DNA from: JAFDCJ01 sp964527835
GTDB taxonomy: Bacteria > Desulfobacterota > Desulfobacteria > Desulfobacterales > JAFDCJ01
Assembly (NCBI GenBank): GCA_964527835.1
Contig: CAZGNV010000021.1
Coordinates: forward strand, 1-64,000
Reading direction: 5' to 3'
Length of the DNA stretch: 64,000 nt
Shown here: positions 34,042 to 43,591 of the stretch, in pieces
Layout: the number at the start of each line of letters is the position of its first letter
Numbering within the stretch: the first letter of the stretch is position 1
The notes under the pieces: model-generated
Told to the model about the DNA's origin: nothing
What the model saw: the letters and a program-made list of their open reading frames with translations, nothing else
The model's database searches: none
Program-made: the position numbers and the translations under genes

Positions 34042-36121
34042 GGCCCTCTTCCGCAACCGCCTTGTGACTCAGGCGGATCTTGCCGTCCCGGTTGATCTCC
34101 AGCACCTTGACCTTGATCTTGTCGCCTTCCTTGACAATGTCGGACACCTTGGTCACCCGGTGATTGGCCAACTGGGAGATGTGCACCAGCCCGTCGGTGC
34201 CGGGCAGGATCTGGACAAAGGCCCCGAAATCGGTAATCTTGACCACGGTTCCGTCATAGACGGCACCCACTTCGGGTTCCTGGGTGAGATCCTTGATGAT
34301 TTTAACGGCTGCATCGGCCTCTTCTTTTGAAAAGGCGGCGATTTTGACCGTGCCCGAATCATCCACGTTGATGGTGGTGTTGGTCTCGGCTTGAATCCCG
34401 CGAATCATCTTGCCACCAGGGCCGATAATTTCACGGATCTTATCCGGGTGAACCTGCACGGTGGTGATGGTCGGCGCGTAGGGTGAGATCTCCCGGCGGG
34501 GTTTGCCAATGGCCTCGGTCATTTTGTCGAGAATATGCAGCCGGCCGGCCCGGGCCTGCTCCAGCGCTTTTTCCATGATCTGCTTTGGCAGTTCGTGGAT
34601 CTTGATGTCCATTTGAAGGGCGCTGATGCCCTCACGGGTACCGGCGACCTTAAAATCCATATCGCCGGTGTGGTCCTCATCGCCGAGAATATCGGACAGG
34701 ATCACGACCTGATCGCCTTCCTGTACCAGCCCCATGGCGATGCCGGCCACGGGGGCCTTGATGGGAACGCCGCCGTCCATTAGCGCCATACAGCAGGCGC
34801 ACACCGTGCCCATGGAAGACGAACCGTTGGACTCCAGCACTTCGGATACCAGCCGGATGGTGTAGTCAAAATCATCCTTGTCGGGCAAAACTTTCTCGAT
34901 GGCGCGGGTGGACAGCCCCCCGTGGCCGATATCCCTGCGGCTGGGACCTGAAATGCGCTTGACTTCACCGACCGAATAGGGCGGAAAATTATAATGCAGC
35001 ATGAAGGGACGAAATTCCTCACCGATCAATGTCTCCACCCGCTGTTCATCCTGGCCCGAGCCCAGGGTCAACACGCCCAGCACCTGGGTCTCCCCCCGGG
35101 TAAACAGCGCGCTGCCGTGGGGCCGGGGCAGCATACCGACCTCACAGGTGATCGGCCGGATCTCGTCGAATTGGCGGTTGTCGATCCGGCGGCCTTCCTT
35201 CAAGATCAGATCGCGGGATATTTTTTTCTGCAGGTCGCTTAAAATAGCACGCACTTCTTCTTCGCGCTCGGCGTAGGGCTCGCCCAGTTTCTCGATGATC
35301 TGGGCCTTCGCGTTGCGCAATGCCACCTGGCGCCTGGTTTTTTCGGGGACCACCAGGGCTTCGCGGATCAACGCGGAAGCTTCGGCTGCCAGCAATTGCG
35401 CCAGGCTTTCGTCTATGGCCGGGGGTTCGAAGGGGCGTTTTTCAACTCCGTGGGTTTCCTGGAGTTTGAGCTGCAGGTCAATGAGCGGTTTGAGGGCTTC
35501 ATGCCCGAAAAAGATAGCGTCCATCATATCGGCTTCACTGACCAGATCGGCGCTGCCTTCCACCATGACCACCCCGGTTTTGGTGCCGGCCACGATAATG
35601 TTGATATCGCTTTTTTCCCACAGACTGATGGGAGGATTGGCCTGCAGCTGTCCGTCAATGCGTCCGACGCGCACACTGGCAATTGGACCGGCAAAGGGGA
35701 TGTCTGAAATGGTAAGGGCCGCCGAGGCCCCGAGCATGGCCAGGGTGTCCGGATCGTTTTCCTGGTCCATGGACAGGACGGTGGCGATCACCTGGGTTTC
35801 ACAGCGGTATTGCTTGGGAAACAACGGCCGGATGGGCCGATCGATCAAACGGGCCGTCAGGGTTTCCTTTTCGCTGGGCCGTCCGATCTCCCGGCGGAAA
35901 TAATTTCCCGGAATGCGTCCGGCGGCGTAAATTTTTTCCTGGTATTCAACGGAAAGGGGCAAAAAGCTTGAAGCCTTCTCCTTGGTGTCGGACACCGCGG
36001 TGACCAGAACAATGGTATCCCCGTACTGGACCACCACTGATCCGGAAGCCTGGCGGGCGACCTTGCCGGCCTGGACGCTCAGGGTCTTTCCGTTGATTTC
36101 TTCTTTAAGCAAAATTTCCAT
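34022..36121 (-). CDS. pnp: Polyribonucleotide nucleotidyltransferase
   Basis: The 699-residue exoribonuclease degrades RNA phosphorolytically in the degradosome. Two RNase PH domains carry FLPLSVEYQEKIYAAGRIPG-like and EIRPITCEVGMLPRPHGSALFTRGETQ with VLGDEDHTGDMDFKVAGT. KH (IIGPGGKMIRGIQ) and S1 (GAVYDGTVVKITDFGAFVQILPG) domains follow. The ATG at 36119-36121 (MEILLKEE) has GAGGAG six bases away and gives the family length. A 351-base gap to rpsO holds a palindromic repeat. Confidence 0.97.
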   Translation of the reverse strand: MEILLKEEINGKTLSVQAGKVARQASGSVVVQYGDTIVLVTAVSDTKEKASSFLPLSVEYQEKIYAAGRIPGNYFRREIGRPSEKETLTARLIDRPIRPLFPKQYRCETQVIATVLSMDQENDPDTLAMLGASAALTISDIPFAGPIASVRVGRIDGQLQANPPISLWEKSDINIIVAGTKTGVVMVEGSADLVSEADMMDAIFFGHEALKPLIDLQLKLQETHGVEKRPFEPPAIDESLAQLLAAEASALIREALVVPEKTRRQVALRNAKAQIIEKLGEPYAEREEEVRAILSDLQKKISRDLILKEGRRIDNRQFDEIRPITCEVGMLPRPHGSALFTRGETQVLGVLTLGSGQDEQRVETLIGEEFRPFMLHYNFPPYSVGEVKRISGPSRRDIGHGGLSTRAIEKVLPDKDDFDYTIRLVSEVLESNGSSSMGTVCACCMALMDGGVPIKAPVAGIAMGLVQEGDQVVILSDILGDEDHTGDMDFKVAGTREGISALQMDIKIHELPKQIMEKALEQARAGRLHILDKMTEAIGKPRREISPYAPTITTVQVHPDKIREIIGPGGKMIRGIQAETNTTINVDDSGTVKIAAFSKEEADAAVKIIKDLTQEPEVGAVYDGTVVKITDFGAFVQILPGTDGLVHISQLANHRVTKVSDIVKEGDKIKVKVLEINRDGKIRLSHKAVAEEGHGRTRR

Positions 36122-36155
36122 ATTCATCTCCTCACCCGGGACAACCCGGATAGAT

Positions 36156-36295
36156 GCCACCGGGACACAAAGGCACAAAGGAAGTCCCTTTGATTGCCTA
36201 AAGCTGGGTTCAAAACCACTGATCGCACCCGAATACCGTTGCGGGCGGATAAAAGGGGTTTTGAATTCATCTTTGTGACTTGGTGTCTCGGTGGC
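36156..36295. repeat. Inverted CCACCGRGACAC-type intergenic repeat
   Basis: GCCACCGGGACAC-AAAGGCACAAAG (36156-36180) is inverted, with three mismatches, at 36271-36295 (CTTTGTGACTTGG to TCTCGGTGGC). The 140-base element lies in the pnp leader. An inner pair around GGGTTCAAAACC/GGTTTTGAA extends the palindrome. Confidence 0.7.
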
Positions 36296-36472
36296 GCTAA
36301 GGTTTTCAAAATTAAAATAACTGCAGTCCATCAATAGCCGGGCCGGTGTCTGTCGCCCGACCGGCGCCTGAATGTGATGCGGCCTGTCGACCGCCAACGG
36401 GCCGCTTGTTCCTTTGGTGTTCAACCGTGTGTTGCTGCCGGGAAAAAAAGCCGCGGGGCCACCCACGCTGAA

Positions 36473-36742
36473 TTACCGTTTTAACCCCAGGGTATCAATA
36501 ATGTTGCGGTAACGGTTGATGTCTTTGTATTTTACATAGTTGAGCAGCCGACGGCGGCGACCCACCAGCATCAGCAACCCCCGGCGGGAATGGTGATCCT
36601 TTTTGTGAATCTTCAGGTGCTCGGTCAGGTAGGAAATCCGGTGGGTCAGCAATCCCACCTGCACTTCCGGAGACCCGGTGTCGGTGTCATGCAACTTGAA
36701 TTTTTCGATCAGCTTCTTTTTGTCATCGGTTGTGAAAGCCAC
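36473..36742 (-). CDS. rpsO: 30S ribosomal protein S15
   Basis: An 89-residue S15 with LHDTDTGSPEVQVGLLTHRISYLTEHLK, KKDHHSRRGLLMLVGRRRRLLNYVK and RYRNIIDTLGLKR. The start is GTG at 36740-36742 (VAFTTDDKKK), 11 bases after AGGAGG, which gives the exact family length. The rpsO-pnp pair is widespread. S15 is known to autoregulate its mRNA in some bacteria. Confidence 0.96.
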   Translation of the reverse strand: MAFTTDDKKKLIEKFKLHDTDTGSPEVQVGLLTHRISYLTEHLKIHKKDHHSRRGLLMLVGRRRRLLNYVKYKDINRYRNIIDTLGLKR

Positions 36743-36800
36743 TTTCTTTTTTGCCTCCTGTTGGTAAAAGTTGAATATCGCCGCACCGCCGGCCAGCGGC

Positions 36801-37745
36801 CTAATCGGCAAACACACAGTCGTAATCCAGCCGGTCAAAAGACAGGCTGTGGTTTAATATTGCTACAAGTTGCCCCTGATGATCAACAACTTTAATTCGT
36901 CCGCCGGGCAAAGAGCTGCCGCCCAGTTCCCCATCACTGATCAGATCTTGCAATAAAACCGGCCGGCCATGTCGTATCTTTGTCACCAGGGCTGCATCGG
37001 CGATCACCGCCGGCAGATCCGGCAGGGCATCGGCCATGCTGACCATTCGTTCAACCAGCTCATCTGCCCGGGCCGCAGCCTGCACTTCGGCCAAAGGGAC
37101 GGCCTGGGCAATTTCAAATCCGCTGCTGGCGGTGCGCTTCAGGGTACTGAGGTGCGCGCCGCATCCAAGCGCCTTGCCAATGTCGGCACACAGGGTCCGG
37201 ATATAGGTTCCGGCCGAGCACCACACTTCAAAACGCACCCGTGGCAGGGCAATTTCCAGAATGCGGATGCGGTAAATTTCTATTTGCCGGGCCGGTTTTT
37301 GAACCGGCCGGCCCTGCCGCGCCAGTTTGTAGAGCGCCACCCCCCTGTGCTTGAGCGCGGAGTATACCGGCGGCAACTGCCGTCCGGGACCCTCAAAGGA
37401 GTGCACAACCTTTTTGACGGCATCTGCGCTACAGTCTACCGACCGGGTGGCCATTACCGTACCGGTTGCATCCTGGGTGTCGGTTGTCACACCGAGTTTG
37501 AGCACCGCCACATATTTTTTTGGACCGTGCAGCAAAAACCCGGCCAGCCGGGTCGCCCGGTTCACACAGCATACCAGCACCCCTTCAGCCAAGGGGTCCA
37601 AGGTACCGGCATGCCCGACTTTTTTAGCCCCCAGGCTTTTTTTGACCATCGCCACCACGCCGGCCGAAGTAACCCCCACGGGTTTGTCAATAACCAGTAT
37701 CCCGTTTGCCCGACTGCCACCCACGGCCGGATTTTTTCCCGCCAT
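36801..37745 (-). CDS. truB: tRNA pseudouridine-55 synthase
   Basis: TruB makes pseudouridine 55 in tRNA T-loops. The 314-residue product has ILVIDKPVGVTSAGVV, VGHAGTLDPLAEGVLV with the catalytic Asp, and RFEVWCSAGTYIRTLCADIG, with a short C-terminal PUA-like segment. It lies 42 bases after the DHH gene in the infB-rbfA-truB-rpsO group. Confidence 0.96.
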   Translation of the reverse strand: MAGKNPAVGGSRANGILVIDKPVGVTSAGVVAMVKKSLGAKKVGHAGTLDPLAEGVLVCCVNRATRLAGFLLHGPKKYVAVLKLGVTTDTQDATGTVMATRSVDCSADAVKKVVHSFEGPGRQLPPVYSALKHRGVALYKLARQGRPVQKPARQIEIYRIRILEIALPRVRFEVWCSAGTYIRTLCADIGKALGCGAHLSTLKRTASSGFEIAQAVPLAEVQAAARADELVERMVSMADALPDLPAVIADAALVTKIRHGRPVLLQDLISDGELGGSSLPGGRIKVVDHQGQLVAILNHSLSFDRLDYDCVFAD

Positions 37746-37787
37746 TGCGTATCCTCACCCTGGCGTCATGCCCCTTACCCCTCAGAG

Positions 37788-38759
37788 TTACAGGTTTTTC
37801 ACCATGGTAATGATCTCGGATTTCAATTGTGCCAGCGTGGTTTCAACCTGAAATCCGGCTGCGCTGACATGACCGCCGCCGCCAAAGGCACCGGCAATGG
37901 CCGCCACATCCACTGTTCCGTCCGAACGCAGGCTGACGTGGTAATAGCGCCGATCAGGGGTTTGGCTGCGGCCGTTTTTCTGTTCCTGGATCAACGCCGC
38001 CACTTTGACATCCTCAATGCGTCGCGCATAATTGATCAGGCCGTCGACGTCTTCGGGCTGAGTGCCGGTTGCTTGCAGCATGGCCCGGGTAACGGTCATG
38101 ATGGACAGTTTGCCGTTGTTTGAAATTTCAATCGAATCCAGCGCCTGGTTTAACAATTTGATGCGTCCCAGCGAGTAGGTGCCATAAACATGCTGGGCAA
38201 CGTCATGGGGATTGGCCCCCAGTTCCGCCATCTCCTTGCTGATGGCAAAGGCCGCCGGGGTGGTGTTGGAGAATCGAAACGAGCCCGTATCGGTCAGAAT
38301 GCCGGTGTAGATGGCCGTGGCTATCGCTGCATCCAGGGGCACCTGCAAGGCTTTGATCAGCCGGTAAACAATTTCCGCCGTGGAACTCGCATCGGCATCG
38401 ATCAACTGCAGATCGCCAAAGCCGGTATTGGAAACATGGTGGTCGATGTTGATCACCACCGGTATCTGCTCGATGGCGGCAGCCGCCTCGCCCACCCGGG
38501 GCAGATCCCCGCAATCAAGGACCAGCGCCGTATCATAGGTGACGGCCGGCTTCACATGCCGCACAATGCGCTCGGCCGAAGGCAGAAAACGATAGACAGC
38601 CGGAATCGAGCTGGCATTGTACAGGGTGGCCTTTTTGTCCAGCTTGCCCACAGACAGCCCCAGGGCCAGCAATGAGCCGATGGCGTCTCCGTCCGGGTCA
38701 CTGTGGGAGGCCAGCAAAATATGGTTGGCTTTTCTAATTTGATCAATAATCCGGTTCAT
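37788..38759 (-). CDS. nrnA: DHH/DHHA1 phosphoesterase, NrnA-like
   Basis: A 323-residue DHH family enzyme that probably degrades nanoRNA and/or pAp. Motifs are ASHSDPDGDAIGSLLALG, VLDCGDLPRVG, INIDHHVSNTGFGD, IYTGILTDTGSFRFSNT and the C-terminal DHHA1 loop GAFGGGGHVSAAGF. It overlaps rbfA by 17 bases. Its position between rbfA and truB is typical of this family. Confidence 0.92.
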   Translation of the reverse strand: MNRIIDQIRKANHILLASHSDPDGDAIGSLLALGLSVGKLDKKATLYNASSIPAVYRFLPSAERIVRHVKPAVTYDTALVLDCGDLPRVGEAAAAIEQIPVVINIDHHVSNTGFGDLQLIDADASSTAEIVYRLIKALQVPLDAAIATAIYTGILTDTGSFRFSNTTPAAFAISKEMAELGANPHDVAQHVYGTYSLGRIKLLNQALDSIEISNNGKLSIMTVTRAMLQATGTQPEDVDGLINYARRIEDVKVAALIQEQKNGRSQTPDRRYYHVSLRSDGTVDVAAIAGAFGGGGHVSAAGFQVETTLAQLKSEIITMVKNL

Positions 38760-39105
38760 TGCCCGTCGTAATCTTTTTTAACAGTCCCTCGATATGCAAT
38801 CCGTAATCGAAGGATTCGTCCCAGAAAAATTTTAACTCCGGCATATACCGCAAACCGAGCCGGCGGGCAAGGTTGCGTTTGATATATCCGCGTGCGCTGT
38901 CAAACCCCTTGACGGCGGCTTTTGAACGGTCGCTGCCGCCATGAATCGTGAAATATATCCGCGCCAGCTTGAGATCCGGGGACATTTTCACCCCGGTGAT
39001 GGTGGTCATTTCCAGGCGCGGATCACTGATGCCTTTTCGCAGCAGATCCGACAAGGTTGCCTGGATCAGGCCACTGACTCTATCGGCTCGGGTAAAGGAT
39101 GTCAT
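38743..39105 (-). CDS. rbfA: Ribosome-binding factor A
   Basis: RbfA assists 30S maturation near the 16S 5' domain. The 120-residue protein has TRADRVSGLIQATLSDLL, ITGVKMSPDLKLARIYFTI and LARRLGLRYMPELKFFWDESFDYG. Its ATG overlaps the DUF503 stop by four bases, and its 3' end overlaps nrnA. Confidence 0.95.
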   Translation of the reverse strand: MTSFTRADRVSGLIQATLSDLLRKGISDPRLEMTTITGVKMSPDLKLARIYFTIHGGSDRSKAAVKGFDSARGYIKRNLARRLGLRYMPELKFFWDESFDYGLHIEGLLKKITTGNEPDY

Positions 39106-39395
39106 AGATGGATGATTTCCATGCGCGTGTCGACAATCTCGGCCAGTCCCAGATCGTCGGCCATGTTAAAAATCTTGTCAATTTTCGAATTGATCAGCGG
39201 TGAATCATTGCCGACCAGTGAAAACCCGATTTCAGCCCGCTGGTAAACGTCATTGGCGCCGATTTCGGCCATCGACACATTGAAATTGTTGCGCAGCCGG
39301 CCGATCATGGATTTTACAATCTTGCGCTTGCCCTTGAGCGAGCGGCAGTCATGCAGCCGCAAAACAATGACTCCGGTTCCGACAACCATCATCAT
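39102..39395 (-). CDS. DUF503 (YlxP-like) protein
   Basis: The 97-residue protein matches the DUF503 family, with VIVLRLHDCRSLKGKRKIVKSMIGRLRNNFNVSMAEIGAND-type sequence (split in text) and WQRAEIGFSLVGND-like YQRAEIGFSLVGND. It is coded between infB and rbfA in most bacteria that have it. Function unknown, probably ribosome linked. Start is the first of three consecutive ATGs. Confidence 0.92.
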   Translation of the reverse strand: MMMVVGTGVIVLRLHDCRSLKGKRKIVKSMIGRLRNNFNVSMAEIGANDVYQRAEIGFSLVGNDSPLINSKIDKIFNMADDLGLAEIVDTRMEIIHL

Positions 39396-39405
39396 CTACC
39401 CTAGG

Positions 39406-42027
39406 TTATTCCATTTGAGGTTTTATCTCTTCGAGATAAAAACACTCCAGCACATCGCCGACCTTGATGTCGTTGAAATTTTCAACACCAATGCCGCATT
39501 CATAACCGGCCTGCACTTCTTTGACGTCGTCTTTAAAACGGCGCAACGAAGCGTTGCGGCCCTCGTATAAAACCACCCCGTCTCTGATCACCCGCATGGT
39601 CTGGCCGCGTTCTATCTTTCCGTCGGTGACATAACAGCCTGCAATGGCCCCCACTTTGGGAATCTGGAACACCTCCCGGACTTCCGCGGTGCCCAGCACG
39701 TGTTCTTCAAAAGTGGACTCCATCATGCCGACCATGGCATCCTTGACATCCTTGATGATGTCGTAGATGACATTGTAAAAACGCATGTTCACGTTTTCTT
39801 CGGCGGCAAAGGCCTGAACTTTGGGTGTCGGCCTGACATTGAATCCAATGATGATGGCGTTGGATACCGCTGCCAGGGAAATGTCCGACTCGCTGATCGT
39901 CCCGGTGGCCGCATGGACCACGTTGACCCGGACCTCATCGTTGGACAGCCCGGTCAAGGACTCCTGTAAAGCTTCTATGGAGCCGTGAACGTCGGCCTTG
40001 ATGATGATGTTGAGATCCTTGACCTCTCCCTGCTGCATCTGCTCGTAGAGCTTTTCCAGGCTCAACCGGTTTGTCTGGGCCAGTTCCTTGGTTCTCTGTT
40101 TCTGGAGGCGGTGCAAACTGACCTGTTTGGCGCTTTTTTCATCAGCCAGCGCGACCAGTTCATCGCCGGCCAGAGGCACGCCGGACAGGCCCAGGACTTC
40201 AACCGGAATCGACGGGCCGGCGGACTCCACCTGCACGCCCCGGTCATTTAGCAGGGCGCGCACCTTGCCGTAGTGCACGCCGCACACCACGGCATCGCCG
40301 GTGTGCAGGGTGCCGTCTCTGACCAGCACCGTGGCCACCGGACCTCTGCCGGAATCAATTTTGGCCTCCACCACGTAGCCGAAAGCCCGCTTGTCGGCAT
40401 TGGCTTTAAGCTCCAGAACCTCGGCCTGCAGGGAAATCATTTCCAGCAGTTCATCGATCCCCTGGTTCTGCTTGGCGGAAACATGGACAAAAATCGTGTC
40501 GCCGCCCCAATCCTCCGGGGTCAGACCGTGCTCGGCAAGCTCGCGTTTGACCCGATCCGGGTCGGCATTGGCCTTGTCGATTTTGTTGACGGCCACGATG
40601 ATCGGCACCTCGGCCGCCCGGGCGTGGTTGATGGCTTCAATGGTTTGCGGCATCACGCCGTCGTCGGCGGCCACAACCAGCACGACAATGTCGGTGACCT
40701 TGGCCCCGCGGGCCCGCATGGCGGTAAACGCCTCATGGCCCGGGGTGTCGATAAAGGCGACATAGCCCTTGTCGGTGGCGACATGGTAAGCCCCGATGTG
40801 CTGGGTGATTCCACCGGCCTCCATCTCGGTGATGCGGGTTTTGCGGATGACATCCAGCAGGGATGTTTTGCCGTGATCCACATGCCCCATGATGGTGACC
40901 ACGGGGGGGCGTTCCTGCAATTTTTCCGGGTCGTCGGCTTCCTGTTTTAAAACCGCCTCTTCTTCAAATGTGGCCGGTTCCACCTCGTAGTCGAATTCCG
41001 CGGCCACCAGCACGGCCGTGTCAAAGTCGATGCTCTGATTGACGGTGGCCATCACCCCCATGGACATCAGCACCTTGATCATCTCGCCGGCCTTGACCCC
41101 CATTCGCTTGGCCAGCTCGGAAAGCACAATGGCTTCATCGACTTTGATTCTGCGCTTGATTGCCTTGGCGGTGGTAATCTGGGTTTTTTTGGCGGCCGCG
41201 GCGGCCTTGGCCTTGGCCCCCTTGCGCGGTTTGCGGGATCGAAAGCCGACATCATACAGATCGGTGCCCTCAACCACCGATTTTTTGCGAAAAGATATTT
41301 TTTTCTTTAAAAAGCGTTTGTCCTGCTCCCCTTCTTCGCCTTTTTTCTTCCACTTCTTTTTGCGCGCATCCCTGGAGGCCAGATCCACCGGTGCTTCAGC
41401 GGCTTTTTTTACCGGTGCGCCGGCAGCCAGCCCACGGTCCACCCGGGCGGGTCCGGCAGCCTTTTTGTGCGGTGCCGGTTTCGGTGGTTTGATGGGAAGC
41501 TTGATGATTTTAGCGGATTCGTCTTTTTTGACGGCCTTTTTAACTCGCGCCCTGGCTTTCGCAGCCGGTTTTTCGGCCTCCACGGCCGCCGGGGCTTTTT
41601 CCGCAGCTTTTTGTTCCGCTCCCGGCTCGGCGGCTGCCTCGGCTTCGGTCCCGGCCGCTGGCTGGGTTTCTTCAGCCGCGGCGGCGGGCGCCGTTTCCTC
41701 GGGCTGCTCTGCAACCGGTTCGGCAGTCTGCTGGGGTTCGGCCGGTGCCTCGTCGGCGCCGGGCTCCGCCGGCTCGGGAGCCGGCGGGGCAACTTCCACC
41801 TGGACTTTTTTCCGGCGTCTTCGAATCACCGTGGGCTTTACCCGCGTCTCCTCAACGGCCTGCTCTTTTTTGCCGAAAAGTTCCGTCTTAACTCTGGCAA
41901 CGGCCTCATCATCCAGAGAACTCATATGGCTCTTGACCTCGATCTTCAGATCACCGAGCTTTTCGAGCAAAATTTTATTTGTCAGGTTAAGGTCTCTGGC
42001 GAGTTCATAAACTCTGATCTTTGCCAT
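39406..42027 (-). CDS. infB: Translation initiation factor IF-2
   Basis: The 873-residue GTPase delivers fMet-tRNA to the 30S. An IF2_N module (MAKIRVYELARDLNLTNKILLEKL) leads into a long Ala/Pro/Glu then Lys-rich linker. The G domain has GHVDHGKTSLLD, DTPGHEAF and NKIDKANA. The C-terminal domains end LECFYLEEIKPQ. The low-complexity linker (roughly residues 70-290) is the variable part. It lies 74 bases after nusA and 10 before DUF503. Confidence 0.97.
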   Translation of the reverse strand: MAKIRVYELARDLNLTNKILLEKLGDLKIEVKSHMSSLDDEAVARVKTELFGKKEQAVEETRVKPTVIRRRRKKVQVEVAPPAPEPAEPGADEAPAEPQQTAEPVAEQPEETAPAAAAEETQPAAGTEAEAAAEPGAEQKAAEKAPAAVEAEKPAAKARARVKKAVKKDESAKIIKLPIKPPKPAPHKKAAGPARVDRGLAAGAPVKKAAEAPVDLASRDARKKKWKKKGEEGEQDKRFLKKKISFRKKSVVEGTDLYDVGFRSRKPRKGAKAKAAAAAKKTQITTAKAIKRRIKVDEAIVLSELAKRMGVKAGEMIKVLMSMGVMATVNQSIDFDTAVLVAAEFDYEVEPATFEEEAVLKQEADDPEKLQERPPVVTIMGHVDHGKTSLLDVIRKTRITEMEAGGITQHIGAYHVATDKGYVAFIDTPGHEAFTAMRARGAKVTDIVVLVVAADDGVMPQTIEAINHARAAEVPIIVAVNKIDKANADPDRVKRELAEHGLTPEDWGGDTIFVHVSAKQNQGIDELLEMISLQAEVLELKANADKRAFGYVVEAKIDSGRGPVATVLVRDGTLHTGDAVVCGVHYGKVRALLNDRGVQVESAGPSIPVEVLGLSGVPLAGDELVALADEKSAKQVSLHRLQKQRTKELAQTNRLSLEKLYEQMQQGEVKDLNIIIKADVHGSIEALQESLTGLSNDEVRVNVVHAATGTISESDISLAAVSNAIIIGFNVRPTPKVQAFAAEENVNMRFYNVIYDIIKDVKDAMVGMMESTFEEHVLGTAEVREVFQIPKVGAIAGCYVTDGKIERGQTMRVIRDGVVLYEGRNASLRRFKDDVKEVQAGYECGIGVENFNDIKVGDVLECFYLEEIKPQME

Positions 42028-42101
42028 TGCTCCCCCCTGGGGCTCTCGTTATTCAAGGCCTTCGGCCCTGGTGATTATTTATGCTGCCGATCATTGACCG
42101 G

Positions 42102-43577
42102 CTAACTGCGGTCTGCCTCAGTTTCATCGGAGGATTGCCCCACCGACGGCGTTTGGCCGGAATCAACATCGGCCGCATCGGCCGTATCCGTGTGATTTTC
42201 CTGCCCGCCTTGTTCATCCCCCGGCTCCTGCTGCAGCGCTTCTTCTACTGCATTTTCTGCCGGTTCTTCAACGGATGCTTGCGGTTCATGGATCTCTTCT
42301 TCCAGTGGTGCATCCTCGTCCACCTGATCAGCAGCAGCGGCTTCGGCCACTGCAAGCCTGGCGGCCTCCAGCAGTTTGGCGGCCTTTTCTTCGCCGATTC
42401 CACGAATCTGGGTCAAGTCCTCAATGGTGGCGCGACTGACCTCCTCGGCCGAGTAAAATCCGCTTTCATACAGCGCGTCGGCCAGGCTAACCCCAACACC
42501 GGCAAGCGCCACCAGCGAATCATATCCGGTCTGCATGGCCTGGCTGTAACGGGTCTCACTTTTAACATCCAGGTGCCAGCCTGAAAGCTTGGAGGCCAGC
42601 CTCACGTTCTGCCCCTTCTTGCCGATGGCGATGGATAAAAATTCGTCCGGCACAATGACTTCCATGGCCCGGTTGTCCTCGTCGATGATGACCCGCGATA
42701 TTTCGGCCGGCGCCAGCGCATTGCAGACAAACTTGGCCGGATCAACGTGCCAGGGGATGATATCAATTTTTTCACCCCGCAGTTCCTGGACCACGTTCTG
42801 CACCCTGCTGCCCTTCATCCCCACACAGGCCCCCACCGGATCGATATCCGAGTTGTTCGAGGCCACAGCGATTTTAGCCCGCACGCCGGGCTCCCGCGCG
42901 GCTCCCATGATGTTGACGATGCCTTCACTGATTTCAGGGACTTCCGTGCGGAAAAGGTCAATCAGAAAGTCGGGATGAGTGCGTGACAGAATAATCTGCG
43001 GCCCCCGCGATTCATGCAGGACATCCAGGATGTAAGCACGGATGCGGTCTCCCCGGCGGTAGGATTCTCTGGGCACCTGCTCGCGCACCGGCACGATTCC
43101 CTCGGTGTGGCCCAGGTTGACGATGATATCACCCCGGTCGATGCGCTGCACGATGCCGTTGATGATCTCTCCCTTGCGGTTGACGAAACTGGCGTATACG
43201 GCATCTTTTTCAGCGTCCTTCATTTTCTGGATAATCACCTGTTTAGCGGACTGGGCGGCAATCCGCCCGAAGGTGCTGGTATCCATTTTGGTGCCCAGGC
43301 TGTCACCGATTTCGCATTCGGGGTCCAGCTCACGTCCCTCTTCAAGGCTGATCTGCAGCTCCGGCTCAGTGACCTCTGCGACCACCTCTTTGAATTGAAA
43401 AACTTCGATCTCGCCGGACTCTTCGTTGTACTGAACTTCAATATCCATCTTGTTGCCGTATTTCTTCCTGGCGGCAGATCGCAGCGCTTCTTCCAGAGCC
43501 TTGATAAGAACGTCCTTGTCAATCCCCTTGTCACGGCTAACCTGATCAACGACACGCTTGATATCGGATATAATCAT
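42102..43577 (-). CDS. nusA: Transcription termination/antitermination factor NusA
   Basis: NusA modulates pausing, termination and antitermination. The ~491-residue product has the N-terminal domain, an S1 domain (GIVQRIDRGDIIVNLGHTEG), two KH domains (GACVGMKGSRVQNVVQELRGEKIDI and IAIGKKGQNVRLASKLSGW) and a helix-hairpin-helix region (TQIRGIGEEKAAKLLEAARL). It ends in an unusually acidic Glu/Asp/Gln-rich tail of about 75 residues. The ATG at 43575-43577 (MIISDIK) follows TTGGAGACATCA. Confidence 0.96.
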   Translation of the reverse strand: MIISDIKRVVDQVSRDKGIDKDVLIKALEEALRSAARKKYGNKMDIEVQYNEESGEIEVFQFKEVVAEVTEPELQISLEEGRELDPECEIGDSLGTKMDTSTFGRIAAQSAKQVIIQKMKDAEKDAVYASFVNRKGEIINGIVQRIDRGDIIVNLGHTEGIVPVREQVPRESYRRGDRIRAYILDVLHESRGPQIILSRTHPDFLIDLFRTEVPEISEGIVNIMGAAREPGVRAKIAVASNNSDIDPVGACVGMKGSRVQNVVQELRGEKIDIIPWHVDPAKFVCNALAPAEISRVIIDEDNRAMEVIVPDEFLSIAIGKKGQNVRLASKLSGWHLDVKSETRYSQAMQTGYDSLVALAGVGVSLADALYESGFYSAEEVSRATIEDLTQIRGIGEEKAAKLLEAARLAVAEAAAADQVDEDAPLEEEIHEPQASVEEPAENAVEEALQQEPGDEQGGQENHTDTADAADVDSGQTPSVGQSSDETEADRS

Positions 43578-43591
43578 TGATGTCTCCAATT

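Noticed and set aside
41039..42010. A Ser/Ala/Phe-rich plus-strand frame opposite infB
   Set aside because: Low-complexity sequence is the complement of the IF-2 Ala/Lys linker.
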